NCBI RefSeq assembly: GCF_002556635.1
Contig: NZ_MWMO01000007.1
Location: 1-64,000 of the forward strand
DNA from: Novosphingobium sp. PC22D
GTDB lineage: Bacteria; Pseudomonadota; Alphaproteobacteria; Sphingomonadales; Sphingomonadaceae
Direction of reading: 5' to 3'
DNA length: 64,000 nucleotides
Below, piece after piece: positions 18,046 through 26,180 of the stretch (position 1 is the first letter of the stretch; every line of letters begins with the position of its first letter). Under the pieces are notes generated by a model. That model was not told the origin of the DNA, ran no database searches, and was given only the letters and a program-made list of their open reading frames with translations. The position numbers were made by a program, and so were the translations under genes.

Positions 18046-18340
18046 AAACGTGTTGTTTCGGATGTGTATTCGGAGAGCGTCGGCAACTGATGGATCAACC
18101 GATGCTGCAAGACTGCGGATAAATGCTCACTGACCGGGCTTTACGAAATCAGTTCGGATACGGGATCGCAGGCGGCAAGTGGATCCGGAGATGTTTTTCA
18201 GGAAACATGCTTGGATCCTCATTAGCCTTTTTCAGCTCTTGCACAGCGCTCATAAATACTGATGGCGACCGAGCAAAGTGGTCGTCGCACAAACACTTAA
18301 GAGGCAAGAGCAATCAATTTGCCCCAAGGAAGGATAGAAA
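18046..18340. other. Intergenic region before the ferredoxin reductase gene
   Basis: Apart from the hairpin described separately and a good ribosome site (AAGGAAGGA, 18327-18335) for the next gene, nothing was recognised. No copy of the operator palindrome found upstream of ipfA is present. Confidence 0.4.
18181..18218 (+). terminator. Nested hairpin after the lower-pathway genes
   Basis: ATGTTT (18191-18196) pairs with AAACAT (18203-18208) inside an outer GGATCC/GGATCC pair (18181-18186 and 18213-18218). The stretch TTAGCCTTTTT follows about five bases later. This could end the transcript about 140 bases after the ferredoxin stop, which would give the reductase gene its own promoter. The stem is only moderately strong. 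Confidence 0.35.
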
Positions 18341-19573
18341 ATGGGTATCCGCTCGATTGCTGTCATCGGAGCAAATCTCGCCGGAGGCCGTGCCGTGGAG
18401 GCGTTACGGCAGTCTGGGTTCGATGGCCAGATCGTATTGATTGGTGAAGAACCGTGGAGGCCCTACGAAAGGCCGCCATTATCAAAGGAGATGCTTTGGG
18501 ATCCTTCGAACACAGCAGACAATTTTTTTCTGCAAGATGACTCATGGTACGCTGACAACAAGATTGATCTGCATCTGGGAATGCGCGCCGAAGCGCTTGA
18601 CCTGGCTTCCGGCGAGGTCAGCTTGTCGGATGGCAGGCTGATCCCGGCTGATCGGATCTTGCTGGCCACAGGTGGTTCAGCTCGCAAGCTGAACATCCGG
18701 GGAGCTGATGCTGCAAATGTACATTATCTCCGCACGCGCGATGACGCAGTCCGCATGGCGGCTGATTTGGTGGACGGAGCGCGAATAGTGGTCGTCGGAA
18801 TGGGTGTAATCGGGGCGGAGGTGGCGGCGAGCGCAACAAAGCTCGGTTGCAAGGTGACTGCCATCGAGCCCTTGGCGGGACCGATGATTCGATCCCTTGG
18901 GCCGCAATTCAGCCAATGGTTGGGCGAGGAACATCGCAATCGCGGTGTCGACACCCGATTCGGCCGAGGTGTGAGTGGAATGAGGGTGGTTGACGGCCGG
19001 GTGAGTGAGGTCGAGCTAGACGATGGATCGCTTGTGGCTTGCGATGCTGTGGTGGTCGGCGTGGGCATCGCTCCGGAAGTTGGCTTGGCAAAAGGGGCGG
19101 GGATTGCAACCGATAATGGTATCGTCGTTAACCGTGAGTGCCGTACCAGTCACCCGAACGTCTTCGCGGCGGGTGATGTGGCTCAGCAAGAAAGTTTCTT
19201 TGGCGGCCGAATTCGTCACGAAACCTACCAGAACGCGGCAGAACAGGCGGATGCGGCCGCCTTGGCGATGCTTGGTCACGAAAGTGATTATTGCCGCCCC
19301 GCATGGTTCTGGAGCGACCAGTTCGATCTCAACATCCAGTTTTGCGGTCACATTCCGGTCGATGCGGAAGTAACCGTGCGAGGTCAAATCGAAAGCAACG
19401 CCTTCGCCGCTTTCTTCCGCTTCGATGACGTCATCGTAGGAGCGTTGACGGTCAACCGTCCGGCCGAGATGAGCATCGGTAAACGCCTGGTCGAACGCCG
19501 ACACCACGCCTCGGCAGATCAACTTGGTGATCCAGATTTTTCTCTTCGCGAGCTGCTCAAACCGGCTCGATGA
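18341..19573 (+). CDS. FAD-dependent ferredoxin reductase for the ring hydroxylase
   Basis: A 410-residue reductase of the BphA4/HcaD type. The FAD-binding start is VIGANLAGGRAVEALR, followed by EEPWRPYERPPLSKE. The NADH-binding Rossmann segment is VVVGMGVIGAEVAASATKLG, and the FAD phosphate motif is VFAAGDVAQ. It should pass electrons from NADH to the Rieske ferredoxin (probably 25456-25797) and on to IpfAB. In the ibuprofen systems I recall, a reductase and a ferredoxin gene accompany ipfABDEF. Here the two are 5.9 kb apart with IS remnants between them. Confidence 0.85.
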   Translation: MGIRSIAVIGANLAGGRAVEALRQSGFDGQIVLIGEEPWRPYERPPLSKEMLWDPSNTADNFFLQDDSWYADNKIDLHLGMRAEALDLASGEVSLSDGRLIPADRILLATGGSARKLNIRGADAANVHYLRTRDDAVRMAADLVDGARIVVVGMGVIGAEVAASATKLGCKVTAIEPLAGPMIRSLGPQFSQWLGEEHRNRGVDTRFGRGVSGMRVVDGRVSEVELDDGSLVACDAVVVGVGIAPEVGLAKGAGIATDNGIVVNRECRTSHPNVFAAGDVAQQESFFGGRIRHETYQNAAEQADAAALAMLGHESDYCRPAWFWSDQFDLNIQFCGHIPVDAEVTVRGQIESNAFAAFFRFDDVIVGALTVNRPAEMSIGKRLVERRHHASADQLGDPDFSLRELLKPAR

Positions 19574-19957
19574 ACGCAAATGGCTGTGCCCGGCCAGAGA
19601 AGGTGCCCTAGATCTGTCCCCCGTCAGCACCCATGGCACAGGTTTGAGGTTGTGATTTAAGGGGGGTTTGGGTCTCGTCGTAGTGACGAAGGAACGAATC
19701 TATGGACGCCTCCCGCGCAAGGTGGATTTTTGATCGTGCTGCGGCATTGGATGCGTGAATCTATCCGGCCTATCGATCGAAGCAAACTTGCTTCTGGCCA
19801 TGATGCGAATCCGCGCGGTTCAGTGCCTTCTAAGATGAGCGGCCTCGAAGGCCATCGTTCCTCACAGGCTGTGAAGCGGCGGTCCGTGCCGTTACACCAT
19901 CAAGTCTTCACCTCGCATTTAAAGCCATTCGTGATCCCGCTCAGCGCTGAGCCATGG
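19574..19957. other. Gene-free stretch between the reductase and the IS110 remnant
   Basis: No plausible coding region or RNA was recognised. The base composition differs from the reductase gene and it probably contains IS debris, but no family could be named. Confidence 0.3.
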
Positions 19958-20957
19958 TCACGCGACCTTGTAGCTCTCTCCGCTGCGCAATATCGCCCAT
20001 GCCATGCGAGCCGTCTTATTCGCCATGGCGACGAGCGTCTTGTTGTGCCCAGCTCGGGTTAGCAGGTCCTGCGCCCATTTTGATCGCGGGTCTTCGTGCT
20101 TGCTGATCCTTAGCAATGCTGATCGAGCCCCGTGAATAAGTTGCCGTCTGAGATAATGGTTGGCCCTGCTTCCGATGCCGCCCAGCCTTGGTTTGTCGCC
20201 GGTCGTGTAATGTCGCGGTACCAGACCTATCCAGGCAGAGAGGGCTCCGGCTTGATTTGAAGTGTCGGCCATCGTCAATCGCGGCCACCAAGGAGGTCGC
20301 GACGATCGGTCCTACGCCAGGTAGCGTGGTCAGACGTTTGCAACGTTCGTCGGTGCGGCAGATCTTGACCAGCATGTCATCAAGAGCCGACACTCTGGCA
20401 TCAAGGTCGCGATACTCCTCAACGAGTTGTCGAAACAGGGGCTCGGCCAAGTCCGAGAGTTCGGCGGTCTCAATGATTCTCTCGATCTGCAAGCGGAACC
20501 GGGACGCACCAGCGGGCATGACTATGCCATACTCAGCCAAAAGCCCACGCGTGTGGTTGATCAAAGCGGTCCGCTGGACGACCAGCCTGTCGCGCGTTCG
20601 ATGCAGTGACTGAAGATCCTGCTGCTCGACACTCTTCAGTGGCACGAACCGCATGGTTGGTCTGGCAGCTGCTTCGAAAATGGCTTCGGCATCGACTGCG
20701 TCGTTCTTCGATCCCTTCACGAACGGCTTTGCAAAACGCGGATGGATGAGACGCACACCGTGCCCCAAAGACTCGAAGGTGCGACCCCAATGGTGCGAGC
20801 TAGCGCAAGCTTCCATCGCGACCAATTGTGGTCGTAATCTGGTCACCGCGTCGACAAGCTTGGCCCGCCCAACCTTGCGCGAAACCACTTCGCCATCGTC
20901 AGTTAGCCCATAGATGTGGAAGGACTGCTTGCCCAAATCGATCGCCAGCATGTGCAT
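19958..20957 (-). pseudogene. IS110-family transposase, frameshifted
   Basis: The N-terminal DEDD transposase domain begins MHMLAIDLGKQSFHIYGL and continues through KGSKNDAVDAEAIFEAA. The C-terminal transposase_20 domain has LTTLPGVGPIVATSLVAAI. A frameshift near 20265-20275, after DDGRHFKSS, puts the remaining 100 residues (GALSAWIGLVPRHYTTGDKP to the end) into another frame, so the protein is inactive unless rescued by slippage. The element lies in the opposite orientation to the catabolic genes. Confidence 0.85.
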
Positions 20958-21029
20958 GTGACGAACTCCTCTGCCCAATTGTTGCTGCAATCTTCTTGGC
21001 CCGATTGCGGGAGGCGTCCATCCCATAAG

Positions 21030-21416
21030 ATGAGACCCAAACCCTCCAATACAAAATCGCGCGCCAAGGCTCCTGCGGAAGCGGTGGTGAAGGACATCCG
21101 CCGTGCCACTCGGCGCCATTTCTCGGCCGAGGACAAGATCCGGATCGTGCTGGATGGGCTGCGCGGTGAAGACAGCATCGCCGAGTTGTGCCGCGAGGAA
21201 GGCATTGCCGAGAGCCTATATTACATCTGGTCGAAGAAGTTCATGGAAGCTGGCAAGCGCCGCCTGGCTGGCGACACTTCCCGTGCGGCGACGACAGACG
21301 AGATGAAGGATTTGCGCCGTGAGTCCCGCGATCTGAAGGAATGCGTCGCCGACCTGACGCTCGAGAACCGTCTGCTCAAAAAAAGCATGCTGGCGGATGG
21401 GGGAGGCCAAGAATGA
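21030..21416 (+). CDS. IS3-family transposase OrfA (HTH)
   Basis: A 128-residue protein with the OrfA helix-turn-helix: RRHFSAEDKIRIVLDGLRGE, IAELCREEGIAESLYYIWSK. A coiled-coil tail follows (LRRESRDLKECVADLTLENR). It is intact and its end overlaps the OrfB start at 21413, as in IS3 elements that use programmed frameshifting. The OrfB partner is dead, so the element cannot move by itself. Confidence 0.82.
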   Translation: MRPKPSNTKSRAKAPAEAVVKDIRRATRRHFSAEDKIRIVLDGLRGEDSIAELCREEGIAESLYYIWSKKFMEAGKRRLAGDTSRAATTDEMKDLRRESRDLKECVADLTLENRLLKKSMLADGGGQE

Positions 21417-22461
21417 GGTATCCCGCAACCGAAAAGCTCGAGATCACCAAGCTGGTCGAGCAATCGCACCTGCCAGCAAAGCGCACGCTGGATCAGCTCG
21501 GCATCCCGCGGCGGACCTTCTACCGCTGGAATGACCGATAACGGACAAGCGGGCCGGAAGGGCTTGCCGATCGGCCATCGGCGCCGAGCCGGGTGTGTAA
21601 CCGTATCCCGTCCGGGATCCAGGGCCAGATCGTCGAACTGACGCTGGAGCAGTCGGAGCTGAGCCCCCGCGAACTGGCGGTGCGCTTCACCGACGAGCAG
21701 CGCTACTTCGTGTCGGAGGCCACGGTTTACCGGCTATTGAAGGCCCACGACCTGATAACCAGCCCGGCCTATGTGGTGATCAAGGCGGCCGATCGCTTCC
21801 AGACCACCCGGCCCAATGAGATGTGGCAGACCGACTTCGACTACTTCAAGATCATCGGCTGGGGCTGAATGTATCTGTCGACGGTGCTCGACGATTACTC
21901 GCGCTACATCATCGCCTGGCGACTGTGCAGCACGATGCGGGCCGAGGACGTCACCGACACGCTGGATATGGCTCTGGCCGCCTCGGCTGCGATAACGCGC
22001 ATGTTCAGTACAGGCCGAGGCTGCTCTCGGACAATAGTCCGAGCTACATCGCGTGCGAACTGGCAGAATACATCGAAGCGCAAGCCATGAGCCACGTGCG
22101 CGGCGCTCCGTTCCATCCCCAGACTCAGGGCAAGATCGAGCGCTGGCACCAGACCCTGAAAAACCGCGTGCTGCTGGAGAACTACTTCCTACCTGGCGAT
22201 CTGGAGGCGCAGATCGAGGCCTTCGTTGAGCATTACAATCACCAGCGCTACCATGAGAGCCTGAGCAACGTGACGCCCGCAGACGCGTACTTCGGCAGAG
22301 CTCCAGCCATCATCCAACAACGAGAAAGGATCAAACGCAAGACCATCGCACATCGGCGCTTGCAGCACCGCAAGCTTGCCGCCCAACATCAACCCCAAGA
22401 TAAGGCCGACGCTGCTTCGCTAATTTACGCCGCGAGTGGTGCCAAATGTTCTGACGACTGA
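21413..22461 (+). pseudogene. IS3-family transposase OrfB, decayed
   Basis: The DDE integrase has three lesions: TAA at 21539-21541 (after FYRWNDR), TGA at 21866-21868 (after IIGWG, where Trp is expected) and a one-base deletion near 21990 that shifts the frame before CDNAHVQYRPRLLSDNSPSY. Recognisable core motifs are EMWQTDFDYFKI, YLSTVLDDYSRYIIAWRL and GKIERWHQTLKNR. The 3' 258 bases match the fragment at 1628-1881, with both copies in the same orientation. Confidence 0.85.
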
Positions 22462-22462
22462 C
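22205..22462 (+). repeat. Right copy of the duplicated IS3 3' segment
   Basis: This segment is nearly identical to 1628-1881. Both copies start at AGGCGCAGATCGAGG and end at GACGACTGAC. The pair lies in direct orientation about 20.6 kb apart and brackets ipfABDEF plus the lower pathway. Identical-ended direct copies could have served for capture or deletion of the block by recombination. Confidence 0.8.
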
Positions 22463-22894
22463 ACCCAAGACCGGGATATGGTGGCGCGGACCAGCTAAAA
22501 GGTAGGAACCTTCGGCTCTCACGGATTACTCAATATCCAGGCCGTCAATACAGGCCATTGCTCCGATGAAGATGTTCGATCGAGCTAAGAGGTGAGCGAA
22601 ATGACGGTCTTGCTTGATCGTGAATGGCCTCGTCCGCAATCGAATCACACCCCTCCCCAAAGAAATATGGATCGAATTCAAGGCGGTCTGATTGCATCAT
22701 GACCAACGTCTTGCTGCCAAGAAACTCCACCTGCGATCCACCCTAGGACCTCGGTGCGACATCTCATGATGCATCGCGTGTATGCGACGAACGGGAATCT
22801 TGACATATCGCGAAGCCCGGCTAATTAAGCGCTTGCTTAGCAGAAATGCGCCTGATTGTTTTGGTCAGTCACACGGAGCACCGGGAGGGAAAAT
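22463..22894. other. Promoter region of the TonB receptor gene
   Basis: About 430 bases without a supported gene. The 3' part carries the operator palindrome at 22821-22840 and the ribosome site CGGGAGGGA at 22882-22890. The first 300 bases show no recognised feature. Confidence 0.4.
22821..22840. promoter_or_regulatory. Putative TetR operator upstream of the TonB receptor gene
   Basis: CTAATTAAGCGCTTGCTTAG matches the palindrome upstream of ipfA at 17 of 20 positions (differences at positions 6, 14 and 16) and keeps the AAGCGCT core. It ends 54 bases before the receptor ATG, almost the same distance as at ipfA. Confidence 0.62.
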
Positions 22895-25276
22895 ATGATA
22901 AAGAAACAGCCTGCGAAAAAGGTAATTGGACGCTACTGGTTGCTGGCGGCCTGCGCGCCACTCGCAATGTTTCCGGCAACTGTCTTTGCCCAAGATGATG
23001 GGACAACCGAGACGGACGCCCTGGAGGCCGAGGATTCGACAGGTCTCGGTGTAATCGTCGTGACTGCCCAGAAAAGGGAGGAGTCGCTCCAGAGCATCCC
23101 AGTGGCCATATCCGCTGTCGCGGGCGAAGCGCTGGAAGCCGGGAGCATTACCAGCGTGACCGATCTCGCTCAGATAACACCCGGTCTAGCATTCAACACT
23201 TTCCAGCCTGGCCAGCCGGAGATTTCAATCCGTGGAATCGGAACGAAGGAAGATGGTGCAGGCGCATCGGATTCCACTCTGGTGATGGTTGATGGTGTTT
23301 ATTTCGCTGCACGTAGCGCATCGAATGTCGATATATTCGATCTGGAGCGGGTAGAGATTCTACGTGGTCCGCAGGGTACTCTCTTCGGCAAGAATTCGAT
23401 TGGCGGCGTTATCAATTACGTCACGCGCAAGCCTGATAGCACTTTCCGGGCGCGCCTGCGGCAGACCATCGGCAATTACGGCCAGTTTGACACTGCCGGA
23501 CTTATCAATGTTCCGCTGGCGGATAATCTATTCACCAAATTTTCCTTCAGTCGCCGAACGTTCGATGGATATGACGATTGGATCATTCCCGAACAGGTGG
23601 TGGAGCAGTCAAGGGTGCCGGGGACGGTTGAGAGAATAGGTGGGAACAACCAGTTTTCTTGGCGCTGGCAGACCCGCTGGGAGTCGTCTGATACACTGGA
23701 TGTCCTGCTATCGCTGGACGGCGTGGACGAAGAGCTTGGCAACATCAACCGACAGCCGGTCGGTTCTGCAGGACCGCTCCATGACTGTGGGTGCGCGTCA
23801 GATCCTGTTGCCGTGGATATTGCGCTGGGAGGAGCGGACTCCGTTCGCACATATCTCGGTGAGGATGACAATGGCGGGAGCCGCGAGGCTTTCGGTGCGA
23901 TGATTGAGGTCAACAAGCAGCTTTCCATCGGCACCTTGACCTTCAATGGAGCCTACCGGGAATCCGATTATTTCTTCGAGCACGACGATACTGGTCTGCC
24001 TCCTTCTCCGGTCGTAGACCTCACCGGCTCCAATGGAAATCCGAACGATCTCCTGCTTGGCGATCCTTCGATTGGATTCACATTCGACAATACGGATATC
24101 ATTTGGGAAGATTCCCAACAGTTTACCGGTGAACTGCGCCTTGCGTCGAACGACGGGCCCTTCAACTGGGTAGTCGGTGTCTTTGCTACGTCCGAAGAAA
24201 TAAACCGTGCAGAAGGAATTCTGTTTACAGCGCTTGCGGATGCATCGCTTGAACCGAATTATGCAATTGCAAACATGCTTTTCGATGGTTGGGCAGTCGC
24301 GGGCTTTGCGCAGGGTAGTTACGAGATTACGCCTCGTTTAACTCTAACGGCCGGGGGGCGGTTCTCCTACGAAGAAAAGGAGATTGTAGCGTTTAATGAC
24401 ATGCCGCAGTCCCCATCACTGCAACTTGTCCTCTCCCAGTTCGATCCGGCGAGTGCCAGCGACAATTGGGATAACTTCTCTTGGAAGCTCGCTGTCGATT
24501 ACGACGTTGCAGACGACGTGATGCTGTATGGTACGGTGTCGACCGGTTTCAAGAGCGGTGGATATACTGGCTCTGCCACTACTGCCGCCGGGGCGACTAC
24601 GCCGTTTGAGCCCGAAGAGGCCACAAATTATGAGATTGGTCTCAAGGGTGATTTCTTCGATAGGCATCTGCGCATCAATCTCTCCGGCTTTTATGTCGAT
24701 TACAAGGACTTGCAGGTTACGCGCTTCTTTCAGCCTCCCACATCGGGCGCAGGCGAATTCATTACGGAAAACGCAGCTAATGCTGAAATCCTTGGCCTGG
24801 AGGCGGAGTTCACCGCATTGCCAGCTGATGGCTTGCAGATCGGCGGATTCTATTCTTACCTTGATGCTACATTCCAGGACTTCTTCGGAACCCCCGATAT
24901 TTCCGGAGGAGGCGATTTCTCAGGGAATGTCCTGCGTCAGGCTCCTGAACATAGTGCGGGCGGGCACATTCAGTATGAATTCGATCTGGGAGGCAACAGC
25001 GGTTATCTCCTCGCAAACGCGAGTGCGCGATACCAGAGCATTTCTTATACGAACGTCGACAATAACCCGCTGGACGTGATTCCCGAGCACACTGTAGCAG
25101 ATGCCTGGCTCGCCTGGCATTCCTCAGACGATAGGTGGATGGTTCAGGCATGGGTCAAGAATCTCACTGACGAGGTCTATCGCACGCATGTTTTCACGCA
25201 ACGTGGTAATCGGATAGCCTTCGGCACTTTCGCGCCGCCACGGACTTATGGTTTGACGGTTCAATTCGACTACTAA
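22895..25276 (+). CDS. TonB-dependent outer-membrane receptor of the catabolic island
   Basis: A 793-residue receptor with a signal peptide (WLLAACAPLAMFPATVFAQ, cleavage near residue 33). A TonB-box/plug start follows (GVIVVTAQKREESLQSIPVA), then plug motifs (ISIRGIGTKEDGAG, VEILRGPQGTLFGKNSIGG). The beta-barrel ends in the aromatic FDY terminus. The ATG at 22895 follows GGGAGGGA. Receptors of this kind import substrates in sphingomonads, and the operator shared with ipfA suggests this one takes up the aryl-propionate or a related compound. A GC-rich hairpin follows the stop. Confidence 0.88.
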   Translation: MIKKQPAKKVIGRYWLLAACAPLAMFPATVFAQDDGTTETDALEAEDSTGLGVIVVTAQKREESLQSIPVAISAVAGEALEAGSITSVTDLAQITPGLAFNTFQPGQPEISIRGIGTKEDGAGASDSTLVMVDGVYFAARSASNVDIFDLERVEILRGPQGTLFGKNSIGGVINYVTRKPDSTFRARLRQTIGNYGQFDTAGLINVPLADNLFTKFSFSRRTFDGYDDWIIPEQVVEQSRVPGTVERIGGNNQFSWRWQTRWESSDTLDVLLSLDGVDEELGNINRQPVGSAGPLHDCGCASDPVAVDIALGGADSVRTYLGEDDNGGSREAFGAMIEVNKQLSIGTLTFNGAYRESDYFFEHDDTGLPPSPVVDLTGSNGNPNDLLLGDPSIGFTFDNTDIIWEDSQQFTGELRLASNDGPFNWVVGVFATSEEINRAEGILFTALADASLEPNYAIANMLFDGWAVAGFAQGSYEITPRLTLTAGGRFSYEEKEIVAFNDMPQSPSLQLVLSQFDPASASDNWDNFSWKLAVDYDVADDVMLYGTVSTGFKSGGYTGSATTAAGATTPFEPEEATNYEIGLKGDFFDRHLRINLSGFYVDYKDLQVTRFFQPPTSGAGEFITENAANAEILGLEAEFTALPADGLQIGGFYSYLDATFQDFFGTPDISGGGDFSGNVLRQAPEHSAGGHIQYEFDLGGNSGYLLANASARYQSISYTNVDNNPLDVIPEHTVADAWLAWHSSDDRWMVQAWVKNLTDEVYRTHVFTQRGNRIAFGTFAPPRTYGLTVQFDY

Positions 25277-25325
25277 GTTGAGAATTAGGATTGACTGGAG
25301 ACTTGAAGAACAGGTTTCGCCGATA

Positions 25326-25347
25326 GGGGGGGCACCTTGTCCCCCCC
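25326..25347 (+). terminator. G7/C7 hairpin after the TonB receptor gene
   Basis: GGGGGGG, an eight-base loop (CACCTTGT) and CCCCCCC form a strong stem 50 bases after the receptor stop, followed by GGCCTTTAGA. The U-tract is poor, so termination efficiency is uncertain. Confidence 0.45.
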
Positions 25348-25455
25348 GGCCTTTAGATCGAGGTCGGATCCCATAGTTTGTTCAGCTTCGTGTTGAAATG
25401 AGACCATGCGGCTTCCACTAGCAATGCGCTCACCGAGTTAAGATAAGGAAAAAAC

Positions 25456-25797
25456 GTGTACGTTGACGTATGCAGAAGTGACGACTTAGCGGATGGCGAG
25501 GTTCTGCGCTTCGAGCCTGACGGTTTAGACGAAGCCCTGGCAGTCTGTAAGTCCGATGGTGAATTTTTCGCGGTTTCAGATAAATGCTCTCACGGAAACT
25601 GGAGTTTGTCGGAAGGTTTTCTGGAGAACTGTCATATTGAATGTGTGCTGCATGGTTCAGCATTCGATCTCAAAACTGGTTGGCCGGATAAGCTACCGGC
25701 GACAAAGCCGGTGAAAGTGTTCGACACTAGGGTCAGAGACGGCGTGGTATCGGTCGATATTTCCTCGGGCAAGGTACGGGAGAAACCAGGCTCCTGA
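25456..25797 (+). CDS. Rieske-type [2Fe-2S] ferredoxin
   Basis: A 113-residue BphA3-like ferredoxin with cluster ligands C44 and H46 (DKCSHGNW) and C63 and H66 (CVLHGSAF). It starts at GTG 25456 behind AAGGAAAAA. Rieske ferredoxins carry electrons from a BphA4-type reductase to a terminal oxygenase; no other oxygenase in the window lacks a donor, so it fits IpfAB together with the reductase at 18341. Its separation from the operon by IS remnants suggests an insertion or rearrangement after assembly of the cluster. Confidence 0.85.
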   Translation: MYVDVCRSDDLADGEVLRFEPDGLDEALAVCKSDGEFFAVSDKCSHGNWSLSEGFLENCHIECVLHGSAFDLKTGWPDKLPATKPVKVFDTRVRDGVVSVDISSGKVREKPGS

Positions 25798-25979
25798 GCA
25801 AAATTCCTTGCTCGCTGTCACATGATTTAGATATGCCGAGCTGGGCACTGGTAGAGTGCTCAATCTGATCATGCTTAATGATCGGCTGTCGGCAGCAGCA
25901 TTGTGGAGATTTACAGCGCTACTCTGTCAATTCCGAAACGAACCTCGCAAGCTATTCGTTCATCAATGCCATGTCAGTC

Positions 25980-26173
25980 GTGACGTGCTCCCCTGAAATG
26001 TGACCGCAAATTGGTAGAGTCCGACGCGAAGGAGTCGGACGCAAATGAAGCGAAGCAGGTTTAGCGGAGAGCAGATCATCGCGGTTTTGAAGGAGCAGGA
26101 GGCGGGGATGCCGACGGCGGAGGTATGCCGCCGCCATGGGATCAGTTCGGCCACGTTCTACAAGTGGAAGTCT
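25980..26173 (+). pseudogene. IS3-family OrfA fragment with left terminal repeat
   Basis: TGACGTGCTCCCCTGAAA at 25980 looks like the left inverted repeat of an IS51/IS407-type IS3 element. The ATG at 26045 opens OrfA (MKRSRFSGEQIIAVLKEQEA, then RRHGISSATFYKW). Homology stops after KWKS at about 26173, only eight bases before the integrase stop, so the element was cut by the integrase-side rearrangement. Confidence 0.75.
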
Positions 26174-26180
26174 CATCCAC

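Noticed and set aside
20016..21119. Full 367-codon frame of the IS110 transposase as an intact gene
   Set aside because: The N-terminal 54 codons precede the true start near 20957 and the C-terminal part is out of frame relative to the transposase family.
25418..25437. Possible third copy of the ipfA operator upstream of the Rieske ferredoxin gene
   Set aside because: Only about 12 of 20 positions match and the symmetry is lost; it is too weak to count.
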